A stretch of 64,000 nt of DNA from Sphingobacterium sp. SGR-19 (GTDB lineage: Bacteria; Bacteroidota; Bacteroidia; Sphingobacteriales; Sphingobacteriaceae), in the NCBI RefSeq assembly GCF_011043555.1, contig NZ_JAAKGS010000007.1, positions 186,001-250,000 of the forward strand. The letters are read 5' to 3'. Positions 34,080 through 43,937 of the stretch are shown here, one piece after another (within the stretch, counting starts at the first letter, position 1; the number at the start of each line of letters is the position of its first letter). The notes beneath the pieces were generated by a model. It was not told where the DNA came from, ran no database searches, and saw nothing but the letters and a program-made list of their open reading frames with translations. The position numbers and the translations under genes were made by a program.

Positions 34080-34571
34080 ATGCGCTACTACTGGGATTTG
34101 ATACGACATTTTTTTGTTTCCAATAGCCGGCACGGTACGCATTCGCCTTTTGTATACGGTTTGGCCTCGAGCGCTATTTATCACGTTTCAAGTGTGCAGC
34201 CGCGTATGATGAAAGTTCCATTGGATTTTAATCCCAAATATCGAACCTTACTTTTAGATATATTGATTTATATGAATGTAGAGGAGCTGGGATATCTGGC
34301 GCAGTCCAATCAGGCTGAGGCACTGTTTACGAATTTAAAGAACGATGTTGCTGACGAGATAACAGACGCGGTTCGTGCAGGAAAGGTGGTTGTCGTACAC
34401 GAGCCTTTTCAGACCATCAAAACAAAACGACTATGGCAGCAACTGGTGCAAAGCACGGACGTCGTAGTATCTATCAACCTATTCCACTTTGGTCTGTTAA
34501 TGTATCGTAAAGAACAGCGAAAAGAAAATTTTCGGTTACGCTATCCGTTTTGGAGTAGGTGGTGGGCATAG
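34080..34571 (+). CDS. Shortened methyltransferase-like protein
   Basis: The 163-residue protein begins MRYYWDLIRHFFVSNSRHG, followed by the HSPFVYGL motif of a Bacteroidota SAM-dependent methyltransferase family. It ends with the matching segment 'VVVVHEPFQTIKTKRLWQQLV...INLFHFGLLMYRKEQRKENFRLRYPFWSRWW'. Full members are usually well over 200 residues. Here the glycine-rich SAM-binding core between these two parts is missing or reduced to about 90 residues without a GxGxG. It is probably an inactive or repurposed remnant that still has an intact frame. It follows the kinase by 27 bp. Confidence 0.6.
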   Translation: MRYYWDLIRHFFVSNSRHGTHSPFVYGLASSAIYHVSSVQPRMMKVPLDFNPKYRTLLLDILIYMNVEELGYLAQSNQAEALFTNLKNDVADEITDAVRAGKVVVVHEPFQTIKTKRLWQQLVQSTDVVVSINLFHFGLLMYRKEQRKENFRLRYPFWSRWWA

Positions 34572-34586
34572 CTAATATATCTTCGC

Positions 34587-34769
34587 CTTTTCTTCGGACA
34601 GTGTTCGCCCCTGCTTCGGACAATTACCGTGTTTTTTATTGACATTTTACTGTGCATTTACCGTGTAGACCTCAGTAAATGCACGGTAAATACACGGTAA
34701 ATTCTCGGTTAATGGGCGAAGAGGGTCCGAAGCATGTTCGATAAAGTAGGGAAAACGTCCGAAGAAAAG
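34587..34769. repeat. Large nested inverted repeat between convergent genes
   Basis: Outer arms CTTTTCTTCGGAC (34587-34599) and GTCCGAAGAAAAG (34757-34769) are perfectly inverse. Inner arms GCTTCGGAC (34613) and GTCCGAAGC (34725) match again. At the centre TTTACTGTGCATTTAC (34646-34661) pairs with GTAAATGCACGGTAAA (34675-34690) with one mismatch. The word TTACCGTG or its inverse recurs five times. No gene is present. It may act as a bidirectional terminator or a mobile hairpin. Confidence 0.6.
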
Positions 34770-34775
34770 CTTGAT

Positions 34776-35942
34776 CTAAAAAGCCTCGCTGATGCTTAAA
34801 TAAAATCCTGTCTGTCTCTTTTCGCCTGGTCTTTTTTCGCCAAAAGCGTAGTCAAACCGAACAGTACTGTTATGTTCTAAACTAAAGAAATAACGGATGC
34901 CGCCGCCAAAGCTTGGCACAAAGCGTAAACCATGTTGTTGGGAGAAGGTGCTACCTGTCCCGCCAAATCCGACAATACCAAGTCGAGGTATAAACCGATA
35001 TCTTAATTCCAGTTGGGCGGTGGCGTAGTTCTTATCTTTATATCGTCCCAGATAATAGCCACGCATGGTCATGTCTCCTCCCAAATCACGATAGGCGTAA
35101 AAGGGAACATTTTCTCCAAAAGTACCACGGTATATCGCTTGTCCAGCGAGCGTTATTTTTGATGAAAGAGCATGAAACCCTCTGATATCAGCTTCCACTT
35201 GGCTTCCTACAAAGTTGTCGTCGCCCCAAAAGTGCGGGGCATAAGCATATTTTATGCGAGAATAGAATCCGTTGGTCGTATAGGTGGTGTTGTTTCGTGT
35301 GTCGTACAAAGATGATACGCCGAAGGCTAAATACTGGCCGCCCTTTTTTCCTAACACTTCGGGTTGTTCAAAAACACCGCCGGGTTCACGGTCGTTAAAC
35401 TTAAAATTTTCATATTCCACATTTACACCTGCATACCATTTGGAGACAATTTTTTTTTCTACATCGATCTTTGCCCGCGTGAGTTGATGTTCCAAAAAAT
35501 CCTCATCGGCCAACCAAGTATCTGATCCAAGGCCATAGAAATTAAAGGGCCAATCCCGATACCGTAGTTCGGATAAAATATGATAATCATTATTTTTGGT
35601 CCATATATCGGTAAGCAGTTTGATATTTTTCTGTTTTTTAGTCGTAAGCGTTCCCATAAGTGTTATATTAGACGTTCGGCTGTGTGGGTCGGCTTTATCT
35701 AAGTAGAAATTATATGTTCCAGCAATACCGTACTCCACACCGGTTTCCTGAGCATATCCCAAGGCAGGCAAAACGATCAAACTTGCACCACGTGTAGAGT
35801 CACTTTCTGCAGAGAGGAATTTTTTTACCATCTTCTTGATAAGCGTCTGTTCTTGTGCATAAGTTGTTGACGATATTAATGTCATTAGCAATGCAGTCAG
35901 CAGTAAGGTATTTCCGAAACGTCGTTCTCGTTTTATCAACAT
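34776..35942 (-). CDS. BamA/Omp85-like outer-membrane beta-barrel protein
   Basis: The 388-residue protein has a signal peptide (cleavage near TTYAQEQ). The barrel has repeated aromatic-ended strands and the surface-antigen phrases 'LPALGYAQETGVEYGIAGTY', 'DTRNNTTYTTNGFYSRI' and 'ELRYRFIPRLGIVGFGGTGS', ending in a C-terminal Phe. This matches the D15/BamA-type beta-barrel domain without obvious POTRA domains, so it is a single-domain Omp85-like protein of unknown task. It converges with the methyltransferase-like gene across the inverted repeat at 34587-34769. Confidence 0.8.
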   Translation of the reverse strand: MLIKRERRFGNTLLLTALLMTLISSTTYAQEQTLIKKMVKKFLSAESDSTRGASLIVLPALGYAQETGVEYGIAGTYNFYLDKADPHSRTSNITLMGTLTTKKQKNIKLLTDIWTKNNDYHILSELRYRDWPFNFYGLGSDTWLADEDFLEHQLTRAKIDVEKKIVSKWYAGVNVEYENFKFNDREPGGVFEQPEVLGKKGGQYLAFGVSSLYDTRNNTTYTTNGFYSRIKYAYAPHFWGDDNFVGSQVEADIRGFHALSSKITLAGQAIYRGTFGENVPFYAYRDLGGDMTMRGYYLGRYKDKNYATAQLELRYRFIPRLGIVGFGGTGSTFSQQHGLRFVPSFGGGIRYFFSLEHNSTVRFDYAFGEKRPGEKRQTGFYLSISEAF

Positions 35943-36037
35943 AAGTAACTCTCTTGAAAAATGCGGTGCAAGATGTAAATTATTTCCTTGCGTATCAAGT
36001 ATATGGTGTAAACGGTGGTTTTTTTTTGTAAAATATT

Positions 36038-36067
36038 TTTGTAGTTTGGTTTGAGTCGCTATCTTTG
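36038..36067 (+). promoter_or_regulatory. Bacteroidota promoter of the tRNA-tuf unit
   Basis: TTTG at 36038-36041 is followed after 18 bases by TATCTTTG at 36060-36067, matching the TTTG/TAnnTTTG pattern. It precedes the tRNA-Thr gene by about 170 bases. Some or all of the four tRNAs and tuf may be cotranscribed from it. Confidence 0.6.
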
Positions 36068-36238
36068 CCTCATCAAAATCAAATGATTAAAGGTTATTTG
36101 AGGCTGGTGGTTAGCGTTCTTTAACACGATAAAAAAGTTTTTAAAAAAACTTGCAAATATCAAAATTAAGTTGGATTTTTGCACTCGCTATCTGGAAAGG
36201 TAGGTGTTCTTTGGAGAGTTTTTTAAAATTAAAATATT

Positions 36239-36311
<73 letters not shown>

Positions 36312-36337
36312 CTAAATGCAATTCATTTTGCAGGTTT

Positions 36338-36421
36338 GGAGGGGTTCCAGAGCGGTCAAATGGGACGGACTGTAAATCCGTTGCTTCGGCTTCGAAGGTT
36401 CGAATCCTTCTCCCTCCACCA
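36338..36421 (+). tRNA. tRNA-Tyr (GUA)
   Basis: The acceptor GGAGGGG pairs with TCCCTCC. The anticodon stem ACGGA/TCCGT surrounds loop CTGTAAA, giving GTA. A long variable arm (class II) and an encoded CCA end are present. Confidence 0.95.
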
Positions 36422-36487
36422 CCCGATTTTAGTGCGTATGTGACGATTTGTGTTTTAGTTACAAGTCGATCAGTCTAAAATCAATCA

Positions 36488-36560
36488 GCGGAAGTAGCTC
36501 AATTGGTAGAGCGATAGCCTTCCAAGCTATAGGTTGCGGGTTCGAGGCCCGTCTTCCGCT
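36488..36560 (+). tRNA. tRNA-Gly (UCC)
   Basis: The acceptor GCGGAAG pairs with CTTCCGC, and stem ATAGC/GCTAT surrounds loop CTTCCAA, anticodon TCC. The T-arm is GGTTCGAGGCC. No CCA is encoded. Confidence 0.95.
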
Positions 36561-36649
36561 CATTTTTAAAGTTTGATTTAAAGTCTCTGTCTTTTTGATG
36601 AATTGTCCAAATAGGTAGAGGCTATCATCTGTAGATAGGCTTTTGATAA

Positions 36650-36721
<72 letters not shown>

Positions 36722-36797
36722 CAAAAAATATGGAAGTTTATTACTTTTGTAAAGGATTTAATTAAGAAACATTTTATAATTACTAATTCGCATAAAC

Positions 36798-37985
36798 ATG
36801 GCAAAAGAGAAATTTGACCGGAGTAAACCGCACTTAAATATCGGTACAATCGGTCACGTTGACCACGGTAAAACAACGACTACAGCTGCTATCACTAAAG
36901 TATTGGCTGATAAAGGTTTTTCAGAAGCGCGTTCATTTGATTCAATTGACTCTGCTCCTGAAGAAAAAGAGCGTGGTATCACAATCAATACGGCACACGT
37001 AGAATACCAAACAGCGAACCGTCACTATGCGCACGTTGACTGTCCTGGTCACGCTGACTATGTGAAAAACATGGTTACTGGTGCTGCACAGATGGACGGA
37101 GCTATCATCGTAGTTGCTGCGACTGATGGTCCTATGCCTCAAACTCGTGAGCACATCTTGTTGGCTCGCCAGGTAGGTGTTCCTGCGTTAGTAGTGTTCT
37201 TGAACAAAGTTGACTTGGTTGACGACGAAGAGTTGTTAGAGCTTGTTGAAATGGAAGTTCGTGAACTATTATCTTTCTACGAATTCCCAGGTGATGATAT
37301 CCCTGTAATCAAAGGATCTGCGCTAGGTGCATTGAACGGTGAGCCTGAGTGGGTTGATAAAATCATGGAATTAATGGATGCTGTAGATAACTACATTCCA
37401 ATTCCTCCACGTTTGACTGATCTTCCTTTCTTGATGCCAATCGAAGACGTATTTTCTATCACAGGTCGTGGTACAGTTGCTACTGGTCGTATCGAAAGAG
37501 GTGTAATCAACTCTGGTGACCCAGTTGATATCTTGGGTATGGGTGCTGAGAACTTGAAATCTACTGTAACAGGGGTAGAGATGTTCCGTAAGATTTTGGA
37601 TTACGGTGAAGCTGGTGACAACGTAGGTTTGTTGTTACGTGGTATTGAGAAAACCGATATCCGTCGTGGTATGGTAATCTGTAAGCCAGGTACAGTAACT
37701 CCTCACACAGATTTCAAAGCTGAGGTTTACGTATTGTCGAAAGCTGAAGGTGGTCGTCACACGCCGTTCTTCAATAAATACCGTCCTCAATTCTATTTCC
37801 GTACAACTGACGTAACAGGAGAAATCGCGTTGCCAGAAGGTACTGAAATGGTTATGCCTGGTGATAACGTAACAATTACTGTTAAATTGATCAACGCTAT
37901 CGCTATGGAAAAAGGTCTACGTTTCGCTATCCGTGAAGGTGGTCGTACCGTAGGTGCTGGTCAGGTAACTGAAATCTTGGCGTAA
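36798..37985 (+). CDS. tuf: Translation elongation factor Tu
   Basis: The 395-residue GTPase delivers aminoacyl-tRNA to the ribosome. The G1 motif GHVDHGKTT is near residue 19, the G2 region is [15 protein letters not shown]3 is DCPGHADY and G4 is NKVD, followed by the two beta-barrel domains with [20 protein letters not shown] and the C-terminal [12 protein letters not shown]. Length and motifs match a normal bacterial EF-Tu. Codon use is biased as expected for a highly expressed gene. It sits in the conserved tRNA-tuf-tRNA-Trp-secE-nusG order and is followed by a strong terminator at 38012. Confidence 0.99.
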   Translation: MAKEKFDRSKPHLNIGTIGHVDHGKTTTTAAITKVLADKGFSEARSFDSIDSAPEEKERGITINTAHVEYQTANRHYAHVDCPGHADYVKNMVTGAAQMDGAIIVVAATDGPMPQTREHILLARQVGVPALVVFLNKVDLVDDEELLELVEMEVRELLSFYEFPGDDIPVIKGSALGALNGEPEWVDKIMELMDAVDNYIPIPPRLTDLPFLMPIEDVFSITGRGTVATGRIERGVINSGDPVDILGMGAENLKSTVTGVEMFRKILDYGEAGDNVGLLLRGIEKTDIRRGMVICKPGTVTPHTDFKAEVYVLSKAEGGRHTPFFNKYRPQFYFRTTDVTGEIALPEGTEMVMPGDNVTITVKLINAIAMEKGLRFAIREGGRTVGAGQVTEILA

Positions 37986-38011
37986 TCTTTTAAGATTATC
38001 CTAGCATAATA

Positions 38012-38050
38012 AAAACAAGCTAATTGGCTGAGGCTGGTTAGCTTGTTTTT
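38012..38050 (+). terminator. Rho-independent terminator after tuf
   Basis: AAAACAAGCTAA pairs with TTAGCTTGTTTT around an 11-14-base loop, followed by a T run. It lies 27 bases past the tuf stop and separates tuf from the tRNA-Trp/secE unit, which has its own promoter. Confidence 0.85.
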
Positions 38051-38096
38051 TTCTACTTGATTAATGTCAGTAAAGTATAAAAAAAGGTAAATAATA

Positions 38097-38128
38097 TTTG
38101 CGCTAATAGCGTCGAAACGCTATATTTG
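38097..38128 (+). promoter_or_regulatory. Promoter of the tRNA-Trp/secE/nusG unit
   Basis: TTTG (38097-38100) and TATATTTG (38121-38128) are 20 bases apart, a good match to the Bacteroidota housekeeping promoter. The tRNA gene begins 18 bases downstream. Confidence 0.75.
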
Positions 38129-38145
38129 CGTCATCAAAAAAACCA

Positions 38146-38217
38146 AGGGGTATAGTATAATGGTTAGTATAGCGGTCTCCAAAACCGTTGGTCTGGGTTC
38201 GAATCCTGGTACCCCTG
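38146..38217 (+). tRNA. tRNA-Trp (CCA)
   Basis: The acceptor AGGGGTA pairs with TACCCCT. The anticodon stem GCGGT/ACCGT (one G-U) surrounds loop CTCCAAA, anticodon CCA. The T-arm is GGTTCGAATCC. It lies directly before secE in the usual Bacteroidota order. Confidence 0.95.
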
Positions 38218-38242
38218 CTAAAATAATTTAGGTAAACTAAAA

Positions 38243-38437
38243 ATGGCTAAAGTACTTGATTTTATAAAAAGCTCCTATGTCGAGGTTACAGAGAAAGTAA
38301 CTTGGCCTACTTGGGCGCAATTGCAAAGCTCGGCTGTAGTGGTACTTGTAGCGTCTGTCATTATTGCGTTGTTGATATTTGTGATGGATAAAGCTTCAAG
38401 TAATCTATTGGAGTTGTTGTACGGAATTACTTCCTAA
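38243..38437 (+). CDS. secE: Preprotein translocase subunit SecE
   Basis: The 64-residue protein has the conserved amphipathic start 'FIKSSYVEVTEKVTWPTWAQLQSS' and a single membrane helix (about residues 31-50, VVVLVASVIIALLIFVMD). This short single-span form is normal outside the enterobacteria. SecE clamps the SecY channel in the inner membrane. It begins 25 bases after tRNA-Trp and is followed after 20 bp by nusG. Confidence 0.95.
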   Translation: MAKVLDFIKSSYVEVTEKVTWPTWAQLQSSAVVVLVASVIIALLIFVMDKASSNLLELLYGITS

Positions 38438-38457
38438 ATTTATCAGTAAAAAATTTT

Positions 38458-39003
38458 ATGGCAGATCAATCGTTAAAATGGTATGTAGTTCGTGCCGTTA
38501 GTGGAAAAGAGAAGAAGGTGAAGCAATATGTAGAGGCTGAGGTAAACCGTTTAGGTATTCAACACTTAGTGCCTCAGGTATTGATCCCAATGGAGAAATA
38601 CTACCAGATGCGTGACGGAAAGAAGGTTGCGAAAGAGCGTAATTACTACCCTGGATATGTGTTGATCGAAGCGGCGTTGGACGGTGAGATTGAACATGCA
38701 ATTAAAAACTTGAATAGCGTTATTGGATTCCTAGGTGATAAAGCCGGCAATGCAATCCCTTTACGCCCCGCTGAAGTAAACCGGATTTTAGGTAAAGTAG
38801 ACGAAATGGCGGAACAAGGCGAAAGCATGAATGTTCCGTATTATGTTGGTGAAACAGTGAAGGTAAACGATGGGCCATTTAATGGTTTTACAGGCGAAAT
38901 CGAAGAGGTTCATGAAGACAAGAAGAAATTGACAGTGATGGTGAAGGTATTCGGTCGGAAGACACCGCTGGAATTGAACTATATGCAGGTTGAAAAAGAG
39001 TAA
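38458..39003 (+). CDS. nusG: Transcription termination/antitermination factor NusG
   Basis: The 181-residue protein has an NGN domain beginning LKWYVVRAVSGKEKKVKQYVEAE, with the segment RNYYPGYVLIEAALDGE. The C-terminal KOW domain reads YYVGETVKVNDGPFNGFTGEIEEV. It binds RNA polymerase and couples it to the ribosome or Rho. The usual next gene, rplK, is separated from it by an oppositely oriented katG. A terminator follows the stop at once. Confidence 0.97.
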   Translation: MADQSLKWYVVRAVSGKEKKVKQYVEAEVNRLGIQHLVPQVLIPMEKYYQMRDGKKVAKERNYYPGYVLIEAALDGEIEHAIKNLNSVIGFLGDKAGNAIPLRPAEVNRILGKVDEMAEQGESMNVPYYVGETVKVNDGPFNGFTGEIEEVHEDKKKLTVMVKVFGRKTPLELNYMQVEKE

Positions 39004-39022
39004 TAGAAATTTTACTACAATA

Positions 39023-39060
39023 TAAAAGGGGTTAATCAATAGCGATTAACCCCTTTATTT
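39023..39060. terminator. Bidirectional terminator between nusG and katG
   Basis: AAAAGGGGTTAATC pairs with GATTAACCCCTTT around AATAGC, with a T-rich tail on the plus strand (TTTATTTTT) and A-rich sequence before it. It would stop nusG transcription and, read on the minus strand, katG transcription. Confidence 0.85.
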
Positions 39061-39061
39061 T

Positions 39062-41446
<2,385 letters not shown>

Positions 41447-41517
41447 TTATAATTTCGATGCCGTATCGGTTTTATTTATATTTTCGTTTTTACTTTTTTT
41501 ATTTCAAAACTTCTTAT

Positions 41518-41525
41518 TATCTTTG
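41518..41525 (+). promoter_or_regulatory. -7 element of the rplK-rpoC operon promoter
   Basis: TATCTTTG matches the TAnnTTTG consensus; a T-rich run sits where the -33 element is expected. It leaves a leader of about 100 bases before rplK. Because katG separates rplK from nusG, this operon needs its own promoter. Confidence 0.6.
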
Positions 41526-41634
41526 CACCTCGTTTGGTTATATAGTTTTTTATATAGCTTTCGAAAAGAATAAATGTTACGTTATAATGCTTCCAACTTA
41601 CTAACAAACATTTAACAATTAAATTCAAAACAAA

Positions 41635-42078
41635 ATGGCAAAAGAAGTCAGTGCGTTAGTAAAATTACAAGTAAAGGGCGGTGCTGCGAATCCATCTCCT
41701 CCTGTAGGGCCTGCATTAGGTGCTAAGGGGGTGAATATCATGGACTTCTGTAAGCAATTCAACGCTCGTACGCAAGACAAACCAGGGCAAGTACTGCCTG
41801 TTGTCATTACAGTTTACAGCGACAAATCATTTGATTTTATCATCAAGACTCCTCCAGTAGCTGTTCAGTTAAAAGATGCAGCGAAACTGAAAAGTGGGTC
41901 GGGTGAGCCTAACCGTAAAAAAGTAGCTTCCATTACGTGGGAGCATGTTGAGGCTATCGCCAAAGATAAAATGCCTGATTTGAATGCATTTACTGTAGAG
42001 TCTGCTATGAAAATGGTAGCTGGAACAGCACGTAGTATGGGCATTACCGTTTCTGGTAGCGCGCCTTGGAACAATTAA
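41635..42078 (+). CDS. rplK: 50S ribosomal protein L11
   Basis: The 147-residue protein has the L11 N-terminal domain ([35 protein letters not shown]) and the RNA-binding C-terminal part ([26 protein letters not shown]). It forms the GTPase-associated centre with 23S rRNA. It is the first gene of the rplKAJL-rpoBC operon, and rplA follows after 22 bp. Confidence 0.98.
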   Translation: MAKEVSALVKLQVKGGAANPSPPVGPALGAKGVNIMDFCKQFNARTQDKPGQVLPVVITVYSDKSFDFIIKTPPVAVQLKDAAKLKSGSGEPNRKKVASITWEHVEAIAKDKMPDLNAFTVESAMKMVAGTARSMGITVSGSAPWNN

Positions 42079-42100
42079 TTAACGAAATCAGTTTAAGAAA

Positions 42101-42799
42101 GTGGCTAGATTAACAAAAAATCAAAAAGCGGCACTATCCAAAATTGAAGCTGGTAAAGCGTACTCTTTAAAAGAAGCAGCAGCTTTGGTTAAAGAGATTA
42201 CTGCGACGAAATTTGATGCTTCTGTGGATATCGACGTTCGTTTAGGCGTGGATCCCCGTAAAGCAAACCAAATGGTTCGTGGTATCGCTACATTACCTCA
42301 CGGAACTGGTAAGACCGTACGTGTTTTAGTATTGTGTACTCCTGATAAGGAAGAAGAAGCTAAGGCAGCAGGTGCGGATTACGTAGGTCTTGATGATTAT
42401 ATCAGCAAAATCGAAGGTGGTTGGACTGACGTTGATATCATTATTACTATGCCTAGCGTTATGGCTAAAGTGGGTAAATTAGGACGTATTCTAGGTCCTA
42501 GAAACTTAATGCCTAACCCTAAAACTGGAACAGTGACTACGGAAGTAGGTAAAGCTGTAACGGAAGTTAAAGGTGGTAAAATTGATTTCAAAGTCGACAA
42601 GACAGGTATCATCCATACTTCAGTGGGTAAAGCGTCGTTCGAGGCAGATAAGATTTATGACAACGCATTAGAGGTACTACAGACTATTGCGCGTCTTAAA
42701 CCTTCCGCCGCTAAAGGAACATACTTTAGGAGTATTCACATCTCTTCAACCATGAGTCCTAGTATTCATGTGGAGACTAAATCAGTAGCAGGAATTTAA
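42101..42799 (+). CDS. rplA: 50S ribosomal protein L1
   Basis: The 232-residue protein starts with GTG ([23 protein letters not shown]) and has the L1 core [20 protein letters not shown], plus the hallmark [10 protein letters not shown] segment and the C-terminal [22 protein letters not shown]1 forms the ribosomal stalk and can autoregulate its mRNA. Two bases separate it from rplJ. Confidence 0.98.
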   Translation: MARLTKNQKAALSKIEAGKAYSLKEAAALVKEITATKFDASVDIDVRLGVDPRKANQMVRGIATLPHGTGKTVRVLVLCTPDKEEEAKAAGADYVGLDDYISKIEGGWTDVDIIITMPSVMAKVGKLGRILGPRNLMPNPKTGTVTTEVGKAVTEVKGGKIDFKVDKTGIIHTSVGKASFEADKIYDNALEVLQTIARLKPSAAKGTYFRSIHISSTMSPSIHVETKSVAGI

Positions 42800-42801
42800 T
42801 C

Positions 42802-43320
42802 ATGAGAAAAGAAGAAAAACAAGCAATTGTTCAAGCTTTGGCCGAGCAGATTAAATCTTACGGTAATTTCTATATTACGGATACTGCTGATTTATCTGTT
42901 GAAAAAGTAAATAACATCCGCCGTAAATGCTTCGAGCAAGGCATTACGATTCAGGTAGCGAAAAACTCCTTGATCGAGAAAGCCCTTATGGAAGCAGGAA
43001 TCGATTCAGAAGAATTGCGTGGTGTGCTTAAAGGCGCTTCTACAATGATGTTCTCTGAAACGGGAAATGGTCCGGCGAAATTGATCAAACAGTTACGTAA
43101 AGAAGGTGATAAGCCTGTTTTAAAAGCAGCTTATATCGAGGAAACTGCGTTCGTAGGAGATAATCAACTAGATGCTCTAGTTAACCTTAAATCCAAAAAC
43201 GAGCTTATTGCAGACGTTATTGCTTTGCTTCAATCTCCTGCGAAGAATGTTATTTCCGCACTTCAATCAGGTGGAAATACAATTTCAGGTTTGGTAAAAG
43301 CTTTAGAAGAAAGAGGTTAA
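42802..43320 (+). CDS. rplJ: 50S ribosomal protein L10
   Basis: The 172-residue protein starts MRKEEKQAIVQALAEQI. It has the L10 features YITDTADLSVEKVNNIRRKC, VAKNSLIEKALMEAG and LIKQLRKEG, and a C-terminal helix that binds L7/L12. It is two bases after rplA. Between rplJ and rplL a small inverted CGAACA/TGTTCG is followed by a T-rich stretch, a possible weak attenuator. Confidence 0.97.
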   Translation: MRKEEKQAIVQALAEQIKSYGNFYITDTADLSVEKVNNIRRKCFEQGITIQVAKNSLIEKALMEAGIDSEELRGVLKGASTMMFSETGNGPAKLIKQLRKEGDKPVLKAAYIEETAFVGDNQLDALVNLKSKNELIADVIALLQSPAKNVISALQSGGNTISGLVKALEERG

Positions 43321-43396
43321 CGAACACCTCCAACAGAATGTTCGTGTATTTTTAATTAACAATTTTTATTAAGTACATTCAAAAATTCAAAATAAA

Positions 43397-43774
43397 ATGG
43401 CAGATTTAAAACAACTTGCTGAACAGTTGGTTAACTTAACAGTAAAAGAAGTTAAAGAGTTAGCTGATATCCTAAAAGACGAGTATGGTATCGAGCCTGC
43501 TGCTGCAGCTGTTGCAGTTGCTGGTCCTGCTGCTGGTGGCGACGCTCCTGCTGCTGAAGAGAAAACTTCATTTGACGTGATCTTGAAAGAAGCTGGTGGC
43601 CAAAAATTAGCAGTAGTTAAATTGGTTAAAGACTTAGCTGGTTTAGGGTTGAAAGAAGCTAAAGATTTAGTGGATGGTGCACCTAAGGAATTGAAAACTG
43701 GTGTTTCAAAAGACGAAGCTGAAGCTTTGAAAAAACAATTGGAAGAAGCTGGAGCTGTTGTTGAGATCAAATAA
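43397..43774 (+). CDS. rplL: 50S ribosomal protein L7/L12
   Basis: The 125-residue protein has an N-terminal dimerisation helix ([22 protein letters not shown]), a flexible Ala-Gly-Pro-rich hinge (about residues 35-55) and a factor-binding C-terminal domain ([44 protein letters not shown]). Length is normal. It recruits GTPase factors to the ribosome. A 163-base gap with two hairpins precedes rpoB. Confidence 0.98.
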   Translation: MADLKQLAEQLVNLTVKEVKELADILKDEYGIEPAAAAVAVAGPAAGGDAPAAEEKTSFDVILKEAGGQKLAVVKLVKDLAGLGLKEAKDLVDGAPKELKTGVSKDEAEALKKQLEEAGAVVEIK

Positions 43775-43804
43775 TCTCACCATAGAAAAGCACCTTAACG
43801 GTTT

Positions 43805-43880
43805 AGACTCTGTCAATATATTGCCAGAGTCTATTCCTGTTTATATTATTACATGTATCAGATGGATGCTGACATCTGAT
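43805..43880 (+). promoter_or_regulatory. Two hairpins in the rplL-rpoB leader
   Basis: AGACTCTG (43805-43812) pairs perfectly with CAGAGTCT (43825-43832), and ATCAGATG (43857-43864) pairs perfectly with CATCTGAT (43873-43880). Neither has a full terminator tail. They resemble attenuator or RNA-processing sites that set rpoBC output relative to rplJL. Confidence 0.55.
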
Positions 43881-43937
43881 AAAAACATGATTACAGCATA
43901 GTTGGCTCAGTTTTTTTAAACTAAAATACTTATTCCC

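Noticed and set aside
34602..34622. TGTTCG and CGGACA near 34602 as another regulator site
   Set aside because: The gap is nine bases instead of four and the site is downstream of convergent genes, with no promoter element nearby.
43321..43345. CGAACA and TGTTCG between rplJ and rplL, resembling the regulator half-sites
   Set aside because: The halves are in the opposite order and 12 bases apart, with no -24/-12 element; a weak attenuator hairpin explains it better.
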